A stretch of 64,000 nt of DNA from Kitasatospora indigofera (GCF_014655955.1 NZ_BNBO01000012.1:62001-126000); one strand, 5' to 3'; shown: positions 24,896 through 33,542, counted from the first letter of the stretch. Numbers and translations are program-made. Notes: generated by a model not told the origin, from the letters alone.

Positions 24896-26068
24896 TCAGC
24901 GCAGGACGGCGGCCGCCGGCAGCGCGATCTCGAAGCAGCAGCCGCCGGTGACGTTGTGCACGCTGGCCCGGCCGGCGTGCGCCTCGACGATCCCGCGGAC
25001 GATGGCCAGCCCGAGGCCGGCCCCGCTGTCCCCGTGCCGGGCGTCGCCGTGCCCGGCGTCCGCCCCCACCTCGACGGGCGCCCGCGGGGTGCGCGCGCTC
25101 ACGCCGCGCCAGCCGGTCTCGAAGACCCGCGGCAGGTCGGGCTCGGGGATGCCGCCGCAGCCGTCGGTCACCGAGAGCACCACCTCGCCCCGCTCCTGGC
25201 GGGCGGCGACGGCCACCACCCCGTCGGCGGGGGTCGACCGGATCGCGTTGACCAGCAGGTTTCCCAGCACCCGGGTGATCTCCCGGCCGTCCACCTCGAC
25301 CGGCGCGGGCTCCACACTGTCGCCCAGCAGCCGCACCCCGCGCTGACGGGCCAGCGGGTGGGCGCCCGCGATGGCGTCCCCGACCAGGTCGTACACCGAG
25401 ACCCGGGAGAGCGAGAGGGTCAGCGCGCCGGCCTGGATCCGGGACAGCTCGAAGAGGTCGTCCACCATGCCGGTGAGCCGGTCCACCTCGGTCCGGATCT
25501 GGGCGTGGTAGCGGCGCGGGTCCTCGGCCACGCCGTCCTCCAGGGCCTCCGCCATGGCCCGCAGCCCGGCCAGCGGGGTGCGCAGGTCGTGCGAGATCCA
25601 GGCGATCAGCTCGCGCCGGGACGACTCCAGGGTCTGCTCACGGCGACGGGACTCCGCCAGCCGGGCACTGGTGGCGGACAGTTCGGCGCTGAGCGCGGCC
25701 AGCTCGGAGCCGAGCGGCCCGTCCGGCGCCGCGAAGCCCGCGTCGCTGCCGACCGTCCGGGCGGCGAGGGCCAGCGCCCGGCTGCCCGCCACCACCTGGC
25801 GGCCGAGCAGCGCGGCGGTGGCGAGCGAGACCACGGCCGCCATGCAGAGCACCGTTATCACCACCCCCAGGTCGTGGTGCGAGAGGAACATCGCCTGGGC
25901 GACCGCCAGCGTCCCGGTGGTCATCGCGAGGACGGTGACCACGGCGACGCCGAACAGCGAGAGCGCGACCGACCGGCGGCGCAGCAGCCGGACGGCGGGC
26001 CAGCCGAGCAGGCCGGAGGCGCCCGCGCCGAGGGCGGCGAAGGCGGCGATGAGCAGCAGGTCCTTCAC
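24896..26068 (-). CDS. Sensor histidine kinase of the OmpR-type two-component system
   Basis: The 390-residue membrane kinase has three hydrophobic segments in residues 3-90 and a HAMP-like linker (ALAARTVGSDAGF to ARLAESRRREQTLES). The HisKA dimerisation helix carries the phospho-His in ELIAWISHDLRTPLAGLRAM near residue 165. The HATPase has N box GNLLVNAIRS, G1 DGCGGIPE and G2 GAGLGLAIV. A short extracytoplasmic region implies sensing within the membrane. Its GTG start overlaps the stop of the response regulator gene (GTGA), so the pair is translationally coupled. I infer it drives the scattered regulon marked by the 18-bp motif. Confidence 0.93.
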   Translation of the reverse strand: MKDLLLIAAFAALGAGASGLLGWPAVRLLRRRSVALSLFGVAVVTVLAMTTGTLAVAQAMFLSHHDLGVVITVLCMAAVVSLATAALLGRQVVAGSRALALAARTVGSDAGFAAPDGPLGSELAALSAELSATSARLAESRRREQTLESSRRELIAWISHDLRTPLAGLRAMAEALEDGVAEDPRRYHAQIRTEVDRLTGMVDDLFELSRIQAGALTLSLSRVSVYDLVGDAIAGAHPLARQRGVRLLGDSVEPAPVEVDGREITRVLGNLLVNAIRSTPADGVVAVAARQERGEVVLSVTDGCGGIPEPDLPRVFETGWRGVSARTPRAPVEVGADAGHGDARHGDSGAGLGLAIVRGIVEAHAGRASVHNVTGGCCFEIALPAAAVLR

Positions 26069-26943
26069 AGGGCGGGGCCTTTCCCGGCGGGGTCGAAGCG
26101 GTAGCCGACGCCCCAGACGGTGGTGATCAGGGCGGGCGCGGCCGGGTCGTCCTCGACCTTCTCGCGCAGCCGCCGGACGTGCACGGTGACGGTGGACAGG
26201 TCGCCGAACTCCCAGCCCCAGACGCGCTGCATCAGCTCCTCCCGGCCGAAGGCGGCCCCCGGGTGGCGGAGCAGGAAGGCCAGCAGGTCGAACTCGCGCA
26301 GGGTGAGGGCCAGCTCGCGGCCGGCCCGGAAGGCCCGGCGGGCCGCCGGGTCGAGGGTGAGGTCGCCGGCGGTGAGCCGGCCGGGCCGGCCGGCGGCGGC
26401 GCCGGCGGCCGCCGAGCGGCGCAGCACGGACTGCACCCGCAGGACGAGTTCGCGCGGGCTGAAGGGCTTGGTGACGTAGTCGTCCGCGCCGAGTTCCAGC
26501 CCGAGGATGCGGTCCGCCTCCTCGCCCTTGGCGGTGAGCATCACCACCGGCAGCCGCTCGCCGCCCTCGGCCGCCCGGAGCCGGCGGCAGACCTCCAGTC
26601 CGTCCAGGCCGGGCAGCATCAGGTCGAGGACGACCAGGTCGGGGCGGGTGGCGGCGGCGCGGGCCAGGGCCTCGTGGCCGTCGGCGGCGCGGTCGACCCG
26701 GTAGCCGGCCCGGAGCAGGTAGCCGGTGACCACCTCGGCGACGGTGGGGTCGTCGTCGACGACGAGGACCCGGCCGGCCGGGGCCGGGGAGGGTTCGGCC
26801 CGGACGGCGCCGGACGGCGGCGCTTCGGCGCGGGGAGGCCGGACCCCGGCAGACGGTGCGCCGGGAGACGGTGCGCCGGGGGGCCGGGCCCGGGAAGGCT
26901 CGCTCCCGGGAGGCTCGGCCCGGGAGGACTGGGGAGTGGTCAC
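26065..26943 (-). CDS. OmpR/PhoB-family response regulator, proposed master of the 18-bp-motif regulon
   Basis: The 292-residue regulator has an unusual Pro/Ala/Arg/Ser-rich N-terminal extension (about 50 residues). The receiver (RVLVVDDDPTVAEVV; phospho-acceptor in LVVLDLMLPGLDG; Lys in YVTKPFSPREL) and a C-terminal winged helix (TLREFDLLAFLLRH, then STVTVHVRRLREKVE and VWGVGYRF) follow. Such proteins bind direct repeats with 11-bp phasing. Site b, with that phasing, lies in its own promoter: on the minus strand the gap to TATCCT (26951-26956) is 38 bp and the GTG follows the -10 by 7 nt. A start nearer the receiver is not available as GTG or ATG. Confidence 0.92.
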   Translation of the reverse strand: MTTPQSSRAEPPGSEPSRARPPGAPSPGAPSAGVRPPRAEAPPSGAVRAEPSPAPAGRVLVVDDDPTVAEVVTGYLLRAGYRVDRAADGHEALARAAATRPDLVVLDLMLPGLDGLEVCRRLRAAEGGERLPVVMLTAKGEEADRILGLELGADDYVTKPFSPRELVLRVQSVLRRSAAAGAAAGRPGRLTAGDLTLDPAARRAFRAGRELALTLREFDLLAFLLRHPGAAFGREELMQRVWGWEFGDLSTVTVHVRRLREKVEDDPAAPALITTVWGVGYRFDPAGKGPAL

Positions 26944-26950
26944 GCCTCCG

Positions 26951-26956
26951 AGGATA
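26951..26956 (-). promoter_or_regulatory. -10 element of the two-component operon
   Basis: TATCCT on the minus strand lies 38 bp from motif site b and 7 nt before the GTG at 26943. There is no -35-like hexamer at the expected distance, as for an activator-dependent, leaderless promoter. Confidence 0.55.
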
Positions 26957-26994
26957 GGAAGCCGGGAGCGGCCGCCGGGCCGGCCGGGGCGGCC

Positions 26995-27012
26995 CGTACG
27001 ACTTCCGTAAGG
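26995..27012 (+). promoter_or_regulatory. Motif site b, shared by the divergent two-component and GT2-DUF2064 promoters
   Basis: CGTACGACTTCCGTAAGG has half-sites CGTACG and CGTAAG 11 bp apart. It lies 33 bp from TAGCGT (27046-27051) of the plus-strand gene and 38 bp from TATCCT of the minus-strand regulator gene, matching the geometry at the other four sites. Confidence 0.68.
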
Positions 27013-27058
27013 TGGCGATGCGGCTTTTGTCATGGTTGTGCTGGGTAGCGTGAGCCGG

Positions 27059-28396
27059 GTGACTACCACTCCCCCTCCCCCGCCCGTCGACGTGGTGCTC
27101 CCCTGCCTGGACGAGGCCGGGGCCCTGCCGTGGGTGCTCGCGCGGATCCCGGACGGCTGGCGCGCGATCGTCGTGGACAACGGCTCGACGGACGGGTCGG
27201 CCGGGCTGGCCCGGTCGCTGGGCGCCCTGGTGGTGGACGAGCCGCGGCGCGGTTTCGGGGCCGCCTGCCACGCCGGGCTGCTGGCCGCCACCGCGCGGAC
27301 GGTCTGCTTCATGGACTGCGACGGCTCCCTCGACCCGGCCCAGCTGCACCGGGTGGTGACCCCGGTGACCGACGGATCGGCCGACCTGGTGCTCGGCCGG
27401 CGGCGGCCGACCACCCCGGGGGCCTGGCCGCTGCACGCCCGGCTGGCCAACCGGGTGCTCGCCCGCCGGCTGCGCGCGCACACCGGTGCGCCGCTGCACG
27501 ACCTGGGCCCGATGCGGGCCGCCCGCCGGGAGCGGCTGCTCGCCCTCGGCCTGGGCGACCGCCGCTCGGGCTACCCGCTGGAGATGGTGCTGGCCGCCTC
27601 GGCCGCCGGGATGCGGATCGCCGAGCGGGACGTCGCCTACCGCCCGCGCGCCGGCCGCTCCAAGGTGACCGGCACCCTGCGCGGCACCCGGCAGGCCGTC
27701 CAGGACATGCGGGCCGTACTGGCCGCTCCGGCACCGACCCTGCTGGTGATCGCCAAGGCGCCCGTCCCCGGCCGGGTGAAGACCAGGCTGACCCCGCCGT
27801 GCACGCCCGAGCAGGCCGCCTCGCTCGCCGAGGCCGCGTTGAGCGACACCCTGCGGGTGCTCGGCTCGGTGCCGGCCGGCCGCCGGCTGCTGGTGCTGGA
27901 CGGCGAACCCGGCCGGTGGCTGCCGCCCGGCTGGGAGGTGGCGCCGCAGGTCCCGGGCGGGCTGGACGTCCGGCTGGCCGCCGCCTTCGCGCTGGCCCCG
28001 GCGGGCGCCCCGGCGCTGCTGGTCGGGATGGACACCCCGCAGTTGAGCGCCGCCGTGCTGGCCGGGCAGCTGTCGCCGGCCGCCCGGGCGGGGGCCGACG
28101 CCTGGTACGGCCCGGCCCGGGACGGCGGGTTCTGGGCGCTTGGGCTGGCCCGGCCCTCCCCCGGGCTGGCCCGGCGGCTGCTGACCGGGGTGCCGATGTC
28201 GACCCCGCGGACCGGCGCGCTGCTGCTGGAGCGGCTGGCGCAGGCCGGTCTGACCGTCCGCCGGCTGCCGGCGCTGACCGATGTGGACACCGCCCGGGAC
28301 GCCGCCGAGGTGGCGGCGCTCGCGCCGGCCGGCGCGTTCGCGGCCCGCTGGAGGGAAGTCGAGGCGGTCACCGGTGCGGCCGGGGCGACCGGATGA
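27059..28396 (+). CDS. Fusion of GT2-family glycosyltransferase and DUF2064 (TIGR04282) nucleotidyltransferase-like domain
   Basis: The 445-residue protein combines two domains. Residues about 8-225 form a polyprenyl-phosphate-type GT2 (VVLPCLDEAGALPWVLARI; VDNGSTDGS; the metal motif as DCDGSLDP; YRPRAGRSKVTGTLRGT). Residues about 230-440 are DUF2064 (LLVIAKAPVPGRVKTRLTPP, GMDTPQL, ARDGGFWALGL, DVDTARD), with a CofC/MobA-like fold. Together they could make and transfer a sugar from a nucleotide-activated donor to a lipid. The GTG at 27059 lies 7 nt after a TAGCGT -10 that is 33 bp from motif site b. The stop overlaps the next start (ATGA). Confidence 0.86.
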   Translation: MTTTPPPPPVDVVLPCLDEAGALPWVLARIPDGWRAIVVDNGSTDGSAGLARSLGALVVDEPRRGFGAACHAGLLAATARTVCFMDCDGSLDPAQLHRVVTPVTDGSADLVLGRRRPTTPGAWPLHARLANRVLARRLRAHTGAPLHDLGPMRAARRERLLALGLGDRRSGYPLEMVLAASAAGMRIAERDVAYRPRAGRSKVTGTLRGTRQAVQDMRAVLAAPAPTLLVIAKAPVPGRVKTRLTPPCTPEQAASLAEAALSDTLRVLGSVPAGRRLLVLDGEPGRWLPPGWEVAPQVPGGLDVRLAAAFALAPAGAPALLVGMDTPQLSAAVLAGQLSPAARAGADAWYGPARDGGFWALGLARPSPGLARRLLTGVPMSTPRTGALLLERLAQAGLTVRRLPALTDVDTARDAAEVAALAPAGAFAARWREVEAVTGAAGATG

Positions 28397-29148
28397 CGCC
28401 CGCCGCCGGCGCCCCGGCCACGGCCCGTCCCTGGATCGACGACCCGTTCAGCGAGGCGATCCGCACCGGGCGCGGCCCGCTCTGGCTCCGTACCGCCGAC
28501 GGCCGGCGGCACCGCCTGGACGTGGAGCGCTGGTGCGCCCCGCCGGACGCGGCCGACCGCAGCCTGCTGGAGCGTTGCGCGGGGCTCGGCCGGCCGGCCC
28601 TGGACGTCGGGTGCGGCCCCGGGCGCCTGGTGGCCGGGCTGCTGGCCCTCGGCCTGCCCGCGCTCGGGGTCGACCTGACGGTCGCCGCGGTGGCCCGCAC
28701 CCGCCGGCTCGGCGGCCCGGCACTCTGCCGCTCGGTGTTCGAACGGCTCCCCGCCGAGGGCCGTTGGGGATCGGCCCTGCTGGCGGACGGCAATCTCGGC
28801 ATCGGCGGCGACCCGGCGGCGCTGCTCGGCCGGATCGCCCAGCTGCTGCGGCCGGGCGGCCGGCTGTTCGTGGAGGTCGAGCCGCGGGAGGTGGACGAGC
28901 GGCTGACCGTCCGGATCGAGGACGCGGCCGGGCACCGGGGCCCGCCGTTCCGCTGGGCGCGGCTGGGCGCCGCGGCGACCGCGGGCCTGTCGGCCGGCGC
29001 CGGCCTCGTGGAGACCGAGCGCTGGAGCGTCCTCGGCCGGCACTTCCTGGCACTGACCCGGCTGCCGGAGGCTCCCGGCCGGTGCGTCCGGCCCCGCGGC
29101 CCGGCGGCGGGCCCGGCCGGACCGGGGGAGCCTGGGGCCCGGTACTGA
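28393..29148 (+). CDS. Class I SAM-dependent methyltransferase
   Basis: The 251-residue protein has the SAM-binding motif ALDVGCGPGRLVAGLLALG (about residues 67-85), acidic strand-2 GVDLTV, and LADGNLGIGGDP as the motif II/III region, with LLRPGGRLFVEVEP after it. The substrate is unknown. The start overlaps the stop of the GT2-DUF2064 gene by 4 bases, so they form a coupled operon and probably act on the same product. The C-terminus ends in Pro/Gly-rich sequence without function. A terminator follows at once. Confidence 0.87.
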   Translation: MTPAAGAPATARPWIDDPFSEAIRTGRGPLWLRTADGRRHRLDVERWCAPPDAADRSLLERCAGLGRPALDVGCGPGRLVAGLLALGLPALGVDLTVAAVARTRRLGGPALCRSVFERLPAEGRWGSALLADGNLGIGGDPAALLGRIAQLLRPGGRLFVEVEPREVDERLTVRIEDAAGHRGPPFRWARLGAAATAGLSAGAGLVETERWSVLGRHFLALTRLPEAPGRCVRPRGPAAGPAGPGEPGARY

Positions 29149-29163
29149 CGCGGGCCCGGTACC

Positions 29164-29198
29164 GACGGGTGCGCGGGCCGGCCGCCCACGCACCCGTC
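29164..29198. terminator. Bidirectional terminator between methyltransferase and protease genes
   Basis: GACGGGTGCG (29164-29173) pairs with CGCACCCGTC (29189-29198) around a GC-rich 15-nt interior, between two convergent genes. Confidence 0.7.
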
Positions 29199-29205
29199 AG
29201 GATCG

Positions 29206-30198
29206 TCAGGCCCGGTAGGCGGCCCAGGCGTTGGTCATCCGGGTGACCTGTCCGGCGGTGAACTGGGTCATGCAGGAGTCGTAGGTGTAGTCCATGAAGT
29301 TCTTGATCGGGTCGAGGCCCGTGGCGGTGCAGGTGTCCCGGCCGGTCGGGCACTGGTAGGCGGCGCTCTTCTCGGCGGGGGTGTCGGAGACGTAGTCGCC
29401 GTTGCCGCTGCAGCCGCCCTGGAAGGTGTGGTAGAGGCCGAGCCAGTGGCCGACCTCGTGGGTGGCGGTGTCGCCCTCGTTGTAGTTGGTGGACGAGCCG
29501 CCGGGCAGCGAGGTGTCGAGGATGACGACGCCGTCGTCCTTCGGGTTCGAGCTGTACGAGCTGGGGAACGTCGCCCAGCCGAGCAGGCTCTGGCCGAGGC
29601 TGGCGGTGTAGAGGTTGAGGGCGCCCGCGCCGCCCTTGCGCAGGGCGGTCTTCATCGCCTTCTCCGCCGAGGAGCCCGGCGAGATGCCGCTGTACCAGGC
29701 GGCCTTGTCGGTGTAGTCGGTGCCCGCGAGCGTGAAGGTGAACGGCGTCGCGGTGTTGCCCGAGCCCTGGCCGCCGTAGGCCGCGTTGAGCACGGACAGC
29801 TGCTTGCTGATGTCCGAGGCGGTCAGCTTGCCGGTCGTGCCGGAGTGGATGACGTGCACGTACACCGGGATCGAGGTGGCCGCGATCGCCGGCGAGAGCA
29901 GGGCGCTGCCCTGGGCGGACTTGCCCAGCTGCTTGACCTTGGCGTTCAGGTCGGCGTCCATGGCGCCGGCCTGGGCGTCGGTGACGGCGTTGGGCTCGTG
30001 CGCCTGGCTGCCGGCGGCGCGGCGGGCGGCGGAGTCCTGTCCGTCCTCCCCCACGCACTGGCCGGCGGCCGTGGGGGCGGAGGCGGCGGTGACCGGCGAG
30101 GGCGCGGCGAACTGGGTGAGGGCGAGGGTGGCGACGAGGGCGGCGGCGCTGAGGAGTCTGCGAGGGACACGCGTGTGGACGTGGGCAGAACGACGCAT
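29206..30198 (-). CDS. Secreted M43-type (pappalysin/cytophagalysin) zinc metalloprotease
   Basis: The 330-residue secreted protease has an Arg-rich signal peptide ([20 protein letters not shown], cleavage near VTA-AS), a propeptide to about residue 105, and the catalytic domain. The zinc site [11 protein letters not shown] (about 244-254) has all three His and the catalytic Glu; the downstream Met-turn region is [14 protein letters not shown]. Paired Cys in [14 protein letters not shown] and QCPTGRDTC fit extracellular folding. It should degrade proteins outside the cell. AGGAG lies 8 nt before the ATG. The upstream 290 bp is unusually AT-rich and must contain its promoter. Confidence 0.92.
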   Translation of the reverse strand: MRRSAHVHTRVPRRLLSAAALVATLALTQFAAPSPVTAASAPTAAGQCVGEDGQDSAARRAAGSQAHEPNAVTDAQAGAMDADLNAKVKQLGKSAQGSALLSPAIAATSIPVYVHVIHSGTTGKLTASDISKQLSVLNAAYGGQGSGNTATPFTFTLAGTDYTDKAAWYSGISPGSSAEKAMKTALRKGGAGALNLYTASLGQSLLGWATFPSSYSSNPKDDGVVILDTSLPGGSSTNYNEGDTATHEVGHWLGLYHTFQGGCSGNGDYVSDTPAEKSAAYQCPTGRDTCTATGLDPIKNFMDYTYDSCMTQFTAGQVTRMTNAWAAYRA

Positions 30199-30489
30199 CT
30201 GCTCTCCTGTGGAGAAGTGGGGGGATGGCGGTGGGGAGCCGCCGAGCCGAGGCTACGCAGGAAGGGCGTGTACGCGTCAGGTGGTAACCAGTCGTGCAAT
30301 TCCTGACGACAAATCGGGCAAACTCCGGAAGTTCACCCGATCGGAGCTGGTCGGAACGGAGAATTTACCGCCCGGCAACATCGCTACCCTGTCCGAAAGT
30401 TGATTGGCCATCCCTTCCCCGCCGAAGCCGTACGCATGCCCACTGCCACCCGTACGCCCCCTCTCCGCCCCGGAACGCGCCCCGGCCGG
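30199..30489. other. AT-rich intergenic region upstream of the secreted protease
   Basis: This gap separates the protease start from the 3' end of the kinase-like gene. Bases 30280-30410 are AT-rich and contain several possible -35/-10 pairs on the minus strand, for example TTGCAC near 30299; none is good enough to call. No gene is supported. Confidence 0.35.
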
Positions 30490-31152
30490 CTACGCCGCCA
30501 CGAAGGCGATCTCCCCCAGCCGGCGGGCCGCCGCCCGGTCCAGCACCACCACCGAGGCGCACTCCGCCGGCGGCGCGCCGGTACCCGCCAGCCGGGTGCG
30601 CAGCCGCGACGCGGCCCGGCAGTGCCGGGCGAAGGCGTACGCCGACACGGTCTGACCCCGCGCCAGCTGACCCTCCCTCGCCTCCGCGCTGCTCGCCTCC
30701 AGCAGCACCAGGTGCAGCCGCCGCCCCTGCCGGGCCGCCGACCGCGCCAGCCAGTACCGCACCCACGGCACCGCCCCGCAGTCGTGCACCGCCAGCGGGC
30801 CGCCCGCCAGCAGCGCCCGGCGCAGCCGCCGGTAGTGCGACAACCGGACGAACGGCCGGTACAGCGCGTAGGGCAGCCAGCGCGGCAGCCGGGCCGCGTA
30901 CTCCTCGCGCACCTGCTGGGAGTCGATCACCCGGGCCCGGACGGACCGCCGCAGCAGCGTGCTCTTCCCGCTGCCGGGCAGCCCGGACACCACCAGCAGG
31001 TCCTGCGACGGGTAGTGGAGTGCGGCGGCGCCCCGCCCGCCCCTCAGGTCGTGCAACGCGCGCGGGCGCAGCGCCGACGGACGCGGCACCGGTCTCGGCG
31101 GTGGCACACGGACCGGCTGCGCGGACAGCTCGGCCTCGATCGAATCGGACAC
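30490..31152 (-). CDS. P-loop kinase-like AAA-family ATPase
   Basis: The 220-residue protein has Walker A VVSGLPGSGKSTLLRR (residues 53-68) and the zeta-toxin/predicted-kinase layout: VIDSQQVREEYAARLP after it, an Arg-rich central part (LSHYRRLRRALLAGGPLAVHDCGAVP), and HLVLLEASSAEAREGQLARGQ as the lid region. Such proteins phosphorylate small molecules, RNA ends or sugars; the target is unknown. The GTG start has GGAGGGAG upstream. The gene follows the GT87 gene on the same strand, but 178 bp with an AT-rich stretch intervene, so it may have its own promoter. Confidence 0.78.
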   Translation of the reverse strand: MSDSIEAELSAQPVRVPPPRPVPRPSALRPRALHDLRGGRGAAALHYPSQDLLVVSGLPGSGKSTLLRRSVRARVIDSQQVREEYAARLPRWLPYALYRPFVRLSHYRRLRRALLAGGPLAVHDCGAVPWVRYWLARSAARQGRRLHLVLLEASSAEAREGQLARGQTVSAYAFARHCRAASRLRTRLAGTGAPPAECASVVVLDRAAARRLGEIAFVAA

Positions 31153-31330
31153 CAGTACTCCCTCCGGAGCCCGGTGCCTGACACCCCCCGGGCCTGCTCC
31201 GACTTCTCAAAGAGACAGTAAAGAGTAGTGGTCAGGGCCGGTCCCACTGAACCCTTTTCACCGAGAGGGACGGCGTCGGGAGGTCGGCCGGTTCCCGGCC
31301 GGCCGGGGCGGACCGCCGCCGGGCACCCCG

Positions 31331-32923
31331 TCAACGGCCCGGCCGGAAGCTCCGGGCCCGCCCCTTGCCGCGCCCGTTCGTCGCCGAAGCACCCCTCGGC
31401 GCAGTCGCCGGAGCGCCCGTCGGGCCAACCGTCGGCGCAGTCGCCGGACCACCTGTCGCGGCCGCCGCCGGAGCATTCGTCGACGCAGGCGCCGGAGCAT
31501 TCGTCGAGGCGCCGGCCGCCGGAGCCGCCACCGGGCCCGGCGGCCCGGGCCGCCCCCGCCGGAGCCGCCGGACGGCCGCCCCGGCGAGCACCACGGCCAG
31601 GGCGGCCCCGTAGGCCGGCTGCTGGGCGCCGCCGCCGAGCAGGTAGACCAGCTGGCCGGCGGCCGGCACCGCCAGCCACTCCCAGCGCCCGTCCAGCCCC
31701 ACCAGCGCGACCACCAGCAGCCCGTACCAGGGGTAGCCCGGCGTGGCGGTCAGCAGCGCGCCGCCGGTGACCAGCAGGGCGCCGCGCCAGGGCCGGGCCG
31801 GGTCGCCCCGGCGCAGCACGTGCAGCACCAGGGCGAGCAGCACCAGCGCCGCGCCGTACCCGGCCCAGCCGTCCGGGAGCAGCAGCCGGACCAGGCCGAA
31901 CCGGTCGATCCGGTCCTGGTCGTAGCCCTCCTCCCGCAGGTAGCCGGGCAGGTAGCCGAGCACCCCGGCGCCGGAGGCGAGCACGTACGGCAGGTAGCCG
32001 AGGGCGAGAACGGCCAGTGCGGAGAGCGGCAGCACCACGTCCCGGGGGCGGGGCCGGCGGGCCAGCAGGCCGGACATCGCACCCGGCAGGGCGAGCGCGG
32101 GCAGCAGCTTGGTGGCGGTGGCCGCGCCGAGCAGCGCCCCGCCCGCGCCCGGGCGCCCCCGGCCGGCCAGCACCAGCCCGCCGACCGTCAGCAGCGCGCC
32201 GAGCACGTCCACATGGGCGTCGTTCACCGCCCAGACGGCGACCCCCGGGCACCAGCCCCAGAGCGCGGCCCGCCACAGCGCGCGCCCGGGTGCTCCCGGC
32301 CGCCGGCGCAGCGCCGCCAGCAGCACGCCGGTGGTGGCGACCGCCAGCAGCGCGCCGCCGGCCTGCGCCGCGCGTACGCCCCACCCGCCGGCCACCCGGT
32401 GGAGGCCGGCGAACCAGAGCTCGGCGGCCGGCGGGTAGACCGTGTGCACCGCCGGCCGGTTGAGCCGGCTGCAGAACCCGCCGGCGGCGCGCCGCTCGTC
32501 CCAGCCGTCGCAGTCGTCACCGACCGGGAAGAGACCCGGCGCCCGGGCCCGCAGCCCGGCCAGCGCCGGATCGTCCGGGGCGTAGGCGTAGGGCGAGAGG
32601 CCGGCCCGCTGGACCTGGCCGTCCCACACGTACCGGTACGCGTCGTCGCTGGTCCTGGGCGGGGCGAGCAGCCCGGCGGCGGCGACCAGCACGCTGCCGG
32701 CGAGCACGAGCCGGCCGGCCCGCCGCGCCGGCACCCGCCGCAGCAGGGCCACCGCCGACGCGAACAGCAGCGCGTCCACCAGGTACCAGGCGTACAGCGG
32801 CCCGCGGTCGCCGAGCGTCCCGCCGCCGGTCACGGTCAGCGCCGTCGACACGGCCAGCGCGACGAGGAGGAGGCAGCACGCCGCGGTCGTGGCACGGCGG
32901 CGGACGGACGGGGTGTCGGGCAT
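31331..32923 (-). CDS. GT87-type (DUF2029-like) polyprenyl-phosphate mannosyltransferase, integral membrane
   Basis: The 530-residue protein has about ten hydrophobic helices over residues 12-435. The GT-C pattern SDDAYRYVWDGQVQRAGLSPYAYAPDD (acidic pair, about 93-120), VHTVYPPAAELWF and VNDAHVDVLGALL is typical of actinobacterial mannosyltransferases that use a lipid-linked donor outside the membrane. The last 90 residues are a low-complexity Ala/Pro/Thr tail with repeated STNAPA. The ATG lies 6 nt after CAGGCT (32930-32935), itself 38 bp from motif site c, so it belongs to the proposed regulon as a probable leaderless transcript. Confidence 0.87.
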   Translation of the reverse strand: MPDTPSVRRRATTAACCLLLVALAVSTALTVTGGGTLGDRGPLYAWYLVDALLFASAVALLRRVPARRAGRLVLAGSVLVAAAGLLAPPRTSDDAYRYVWDGQVQRAGLSPYAYAPDDPALAGLRARAPGLFPVGDDCDGWDERRAAGGFCSRLNRPAVHTVYPPAAELWFAGLHRVAGGWGVRAAQAGGALLAVATTGVLLAALRRRPGAPGRALWRAALWGWCPGVAVWAVNDAHVDVLGALLTVGGLVLAGRGRPGAGGALLGAATATKLLPALALPGAMSGLLARRPRPRDVVLPLSALAVLALGYLPYVLASGAGVLGYLPGYLREEGYDQDRIDRFGLVRLLLPDGWAGYGAALVLLALVLHVLRRGDPARPWRGALLVTGGALLTATPGYPWYGLLVVALVGLDGRWEWLAVPAAGQLVYLLGGGAQQPAYGAALAVVLAGAAVRRLRRGRPGPPGPVAAPAAGASTNAPAPASTNAPAAAATGGPATAPTVGPTGAPATAPRGASATNGRGKGRARSFRPGR

Positions 32924-32973
32924 GCCGTCAGCCTGTCACCGCGCGGGCCCGCGCCGGCGGACCGGCGGGCGGC

Positions 32974-32991
32974 CGTAGGACTTCCGTAAGG
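32974..32991 (+). promoter_or_regulatory. Motif site c, before the GT87 gene
   Basis: CGTAGGACTTCCGTAAGG matches site b at 17 of 18 positions. It points away from the minus-strand GT87 gene, and the gap to its CAGGCT -10 is 38 bp. No -10 lies 33 bp downstream toward the plus-strand monooxygenase, so that gene is probably not a member. Confidence 0.68.
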
Positions 32992-33120
32992 CGGCCGTCC
33001 GGATGACGTGACCGGCCCGGCCCGGGAGCGGCGGTCCCGGTCCGGCCCTGGCGGCCCGCAGGATGACCGGGACGGGCCGCCCGCCGGCGGCGCGGCCCAC
33101 CCCTGCGAGGCCAGGCACCC

Positions 33121-33453
33121 ATGATCTTCATCGCGGTCAGATTCACCACCCTCCCCGGACGCGGCGACGAGTGGCCCGCCCTCGTCGAGGAGTTCACCCG
33201 GGCCACCCGCGCGGAGCCCGGGAACCTCTTCTTCGAGTGGTCCCGGAGCGTCGACGACCCCGACCGGTTCGTCCTGCTGGAGGCCTTCGCGGGCCCGGAG
33301 GCGGGGGCGGCGCACGTCGCGACGGCGCACTTCGCGGCAGCCATGGCGACGCTGGCCGGCGCGATCGCCACCACCCCGGAGATCATCAACGTCGAGGTGC
33401 CGGGCCAGGGCTGGAACGCCATGGCCGAACTCACCCCGCGCCCCCGGTCCTGA
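33121..33453 (+). CDS. Putative quinol monooxygenase (ABM domain)
   Basis: The 110-residue single-domain protein has the antibiotic biosynthesis monooxygenase pattern: MIFIAVRFTTLPGRGDEWPALVEEF, EPGNLFFEWSRSVDDPDRFVLLEAF and AAHVATAHFAAAM, with His residues typical of YgiN-like quinol monooxygenases. These are cofactor-free dimers that oxidise quinols or protect against them. It has no obvious partner; a hairpin follows its stop. The promoter is not recognised. Confidence 0.85.
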   Translation: MIFIAVRFTTLPGRGDEWPALVEEFTRATRAEPGNLFFEWSRSVDDPDRFVLLEAFAGPEAGAAHVATAHFAAAMATLAGAIATTPEIINVEVPGQGWNAMAELTPRPRS

Positions 33454-33457
33454 CCCG

Positions 33458-33476
33458 CCCGGCGGCGCCCGCCGGG
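33458..33476 (+). terminator. Terminator after the ABM monooxygenase
   Basis: CCCGGCGG (33458-33465) and CCGCCGGG (33469-33476) form an 8-bp stem with a CGC loop, insulating it from the next promoter. Confidence 0.55.
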
Positions 33477-33479
33477 GGC

Positions 33480-33497
33480 CGTAGGACTTTCGTAAGC
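33480..33497 (+). promoter_or_regulatory. Motif site d, before the molybdopterin oxidoreductase
   Basis: CGTAGGACTTTCGTAAGC differs from site c at two positions. It points toward the gene and lies exactly 33 bp from TCTCAT (33531-33536), the weakest -10 of the set; the GTG follows 6 nt later. Confidence 0.62.
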
Positions 33498-33542
33498 AGG
33501 TCGGAGCGCCGTCGCGGGCCCCCGAGCGGTTCTCATGGCGGG

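Noticed and set aside
24896..27499. Single 867-codon frame apparently fusing the response regulator region and the sensor kinase
   Set aside because: The upstream part is a wrong-frame shadow. Receiver and winged-helix motifs are in another frame that overlaps the kinase start by GTGA, so these are two genes.
33121..33453. ABM monooxygenase as a member of the 18-bp-motif regulon
   Set aside because: Site c points toward it, but no -10-like hexamer lies 33 bp downstream and the gene start is 129 bp away; only the GT87 side fits the geometry.
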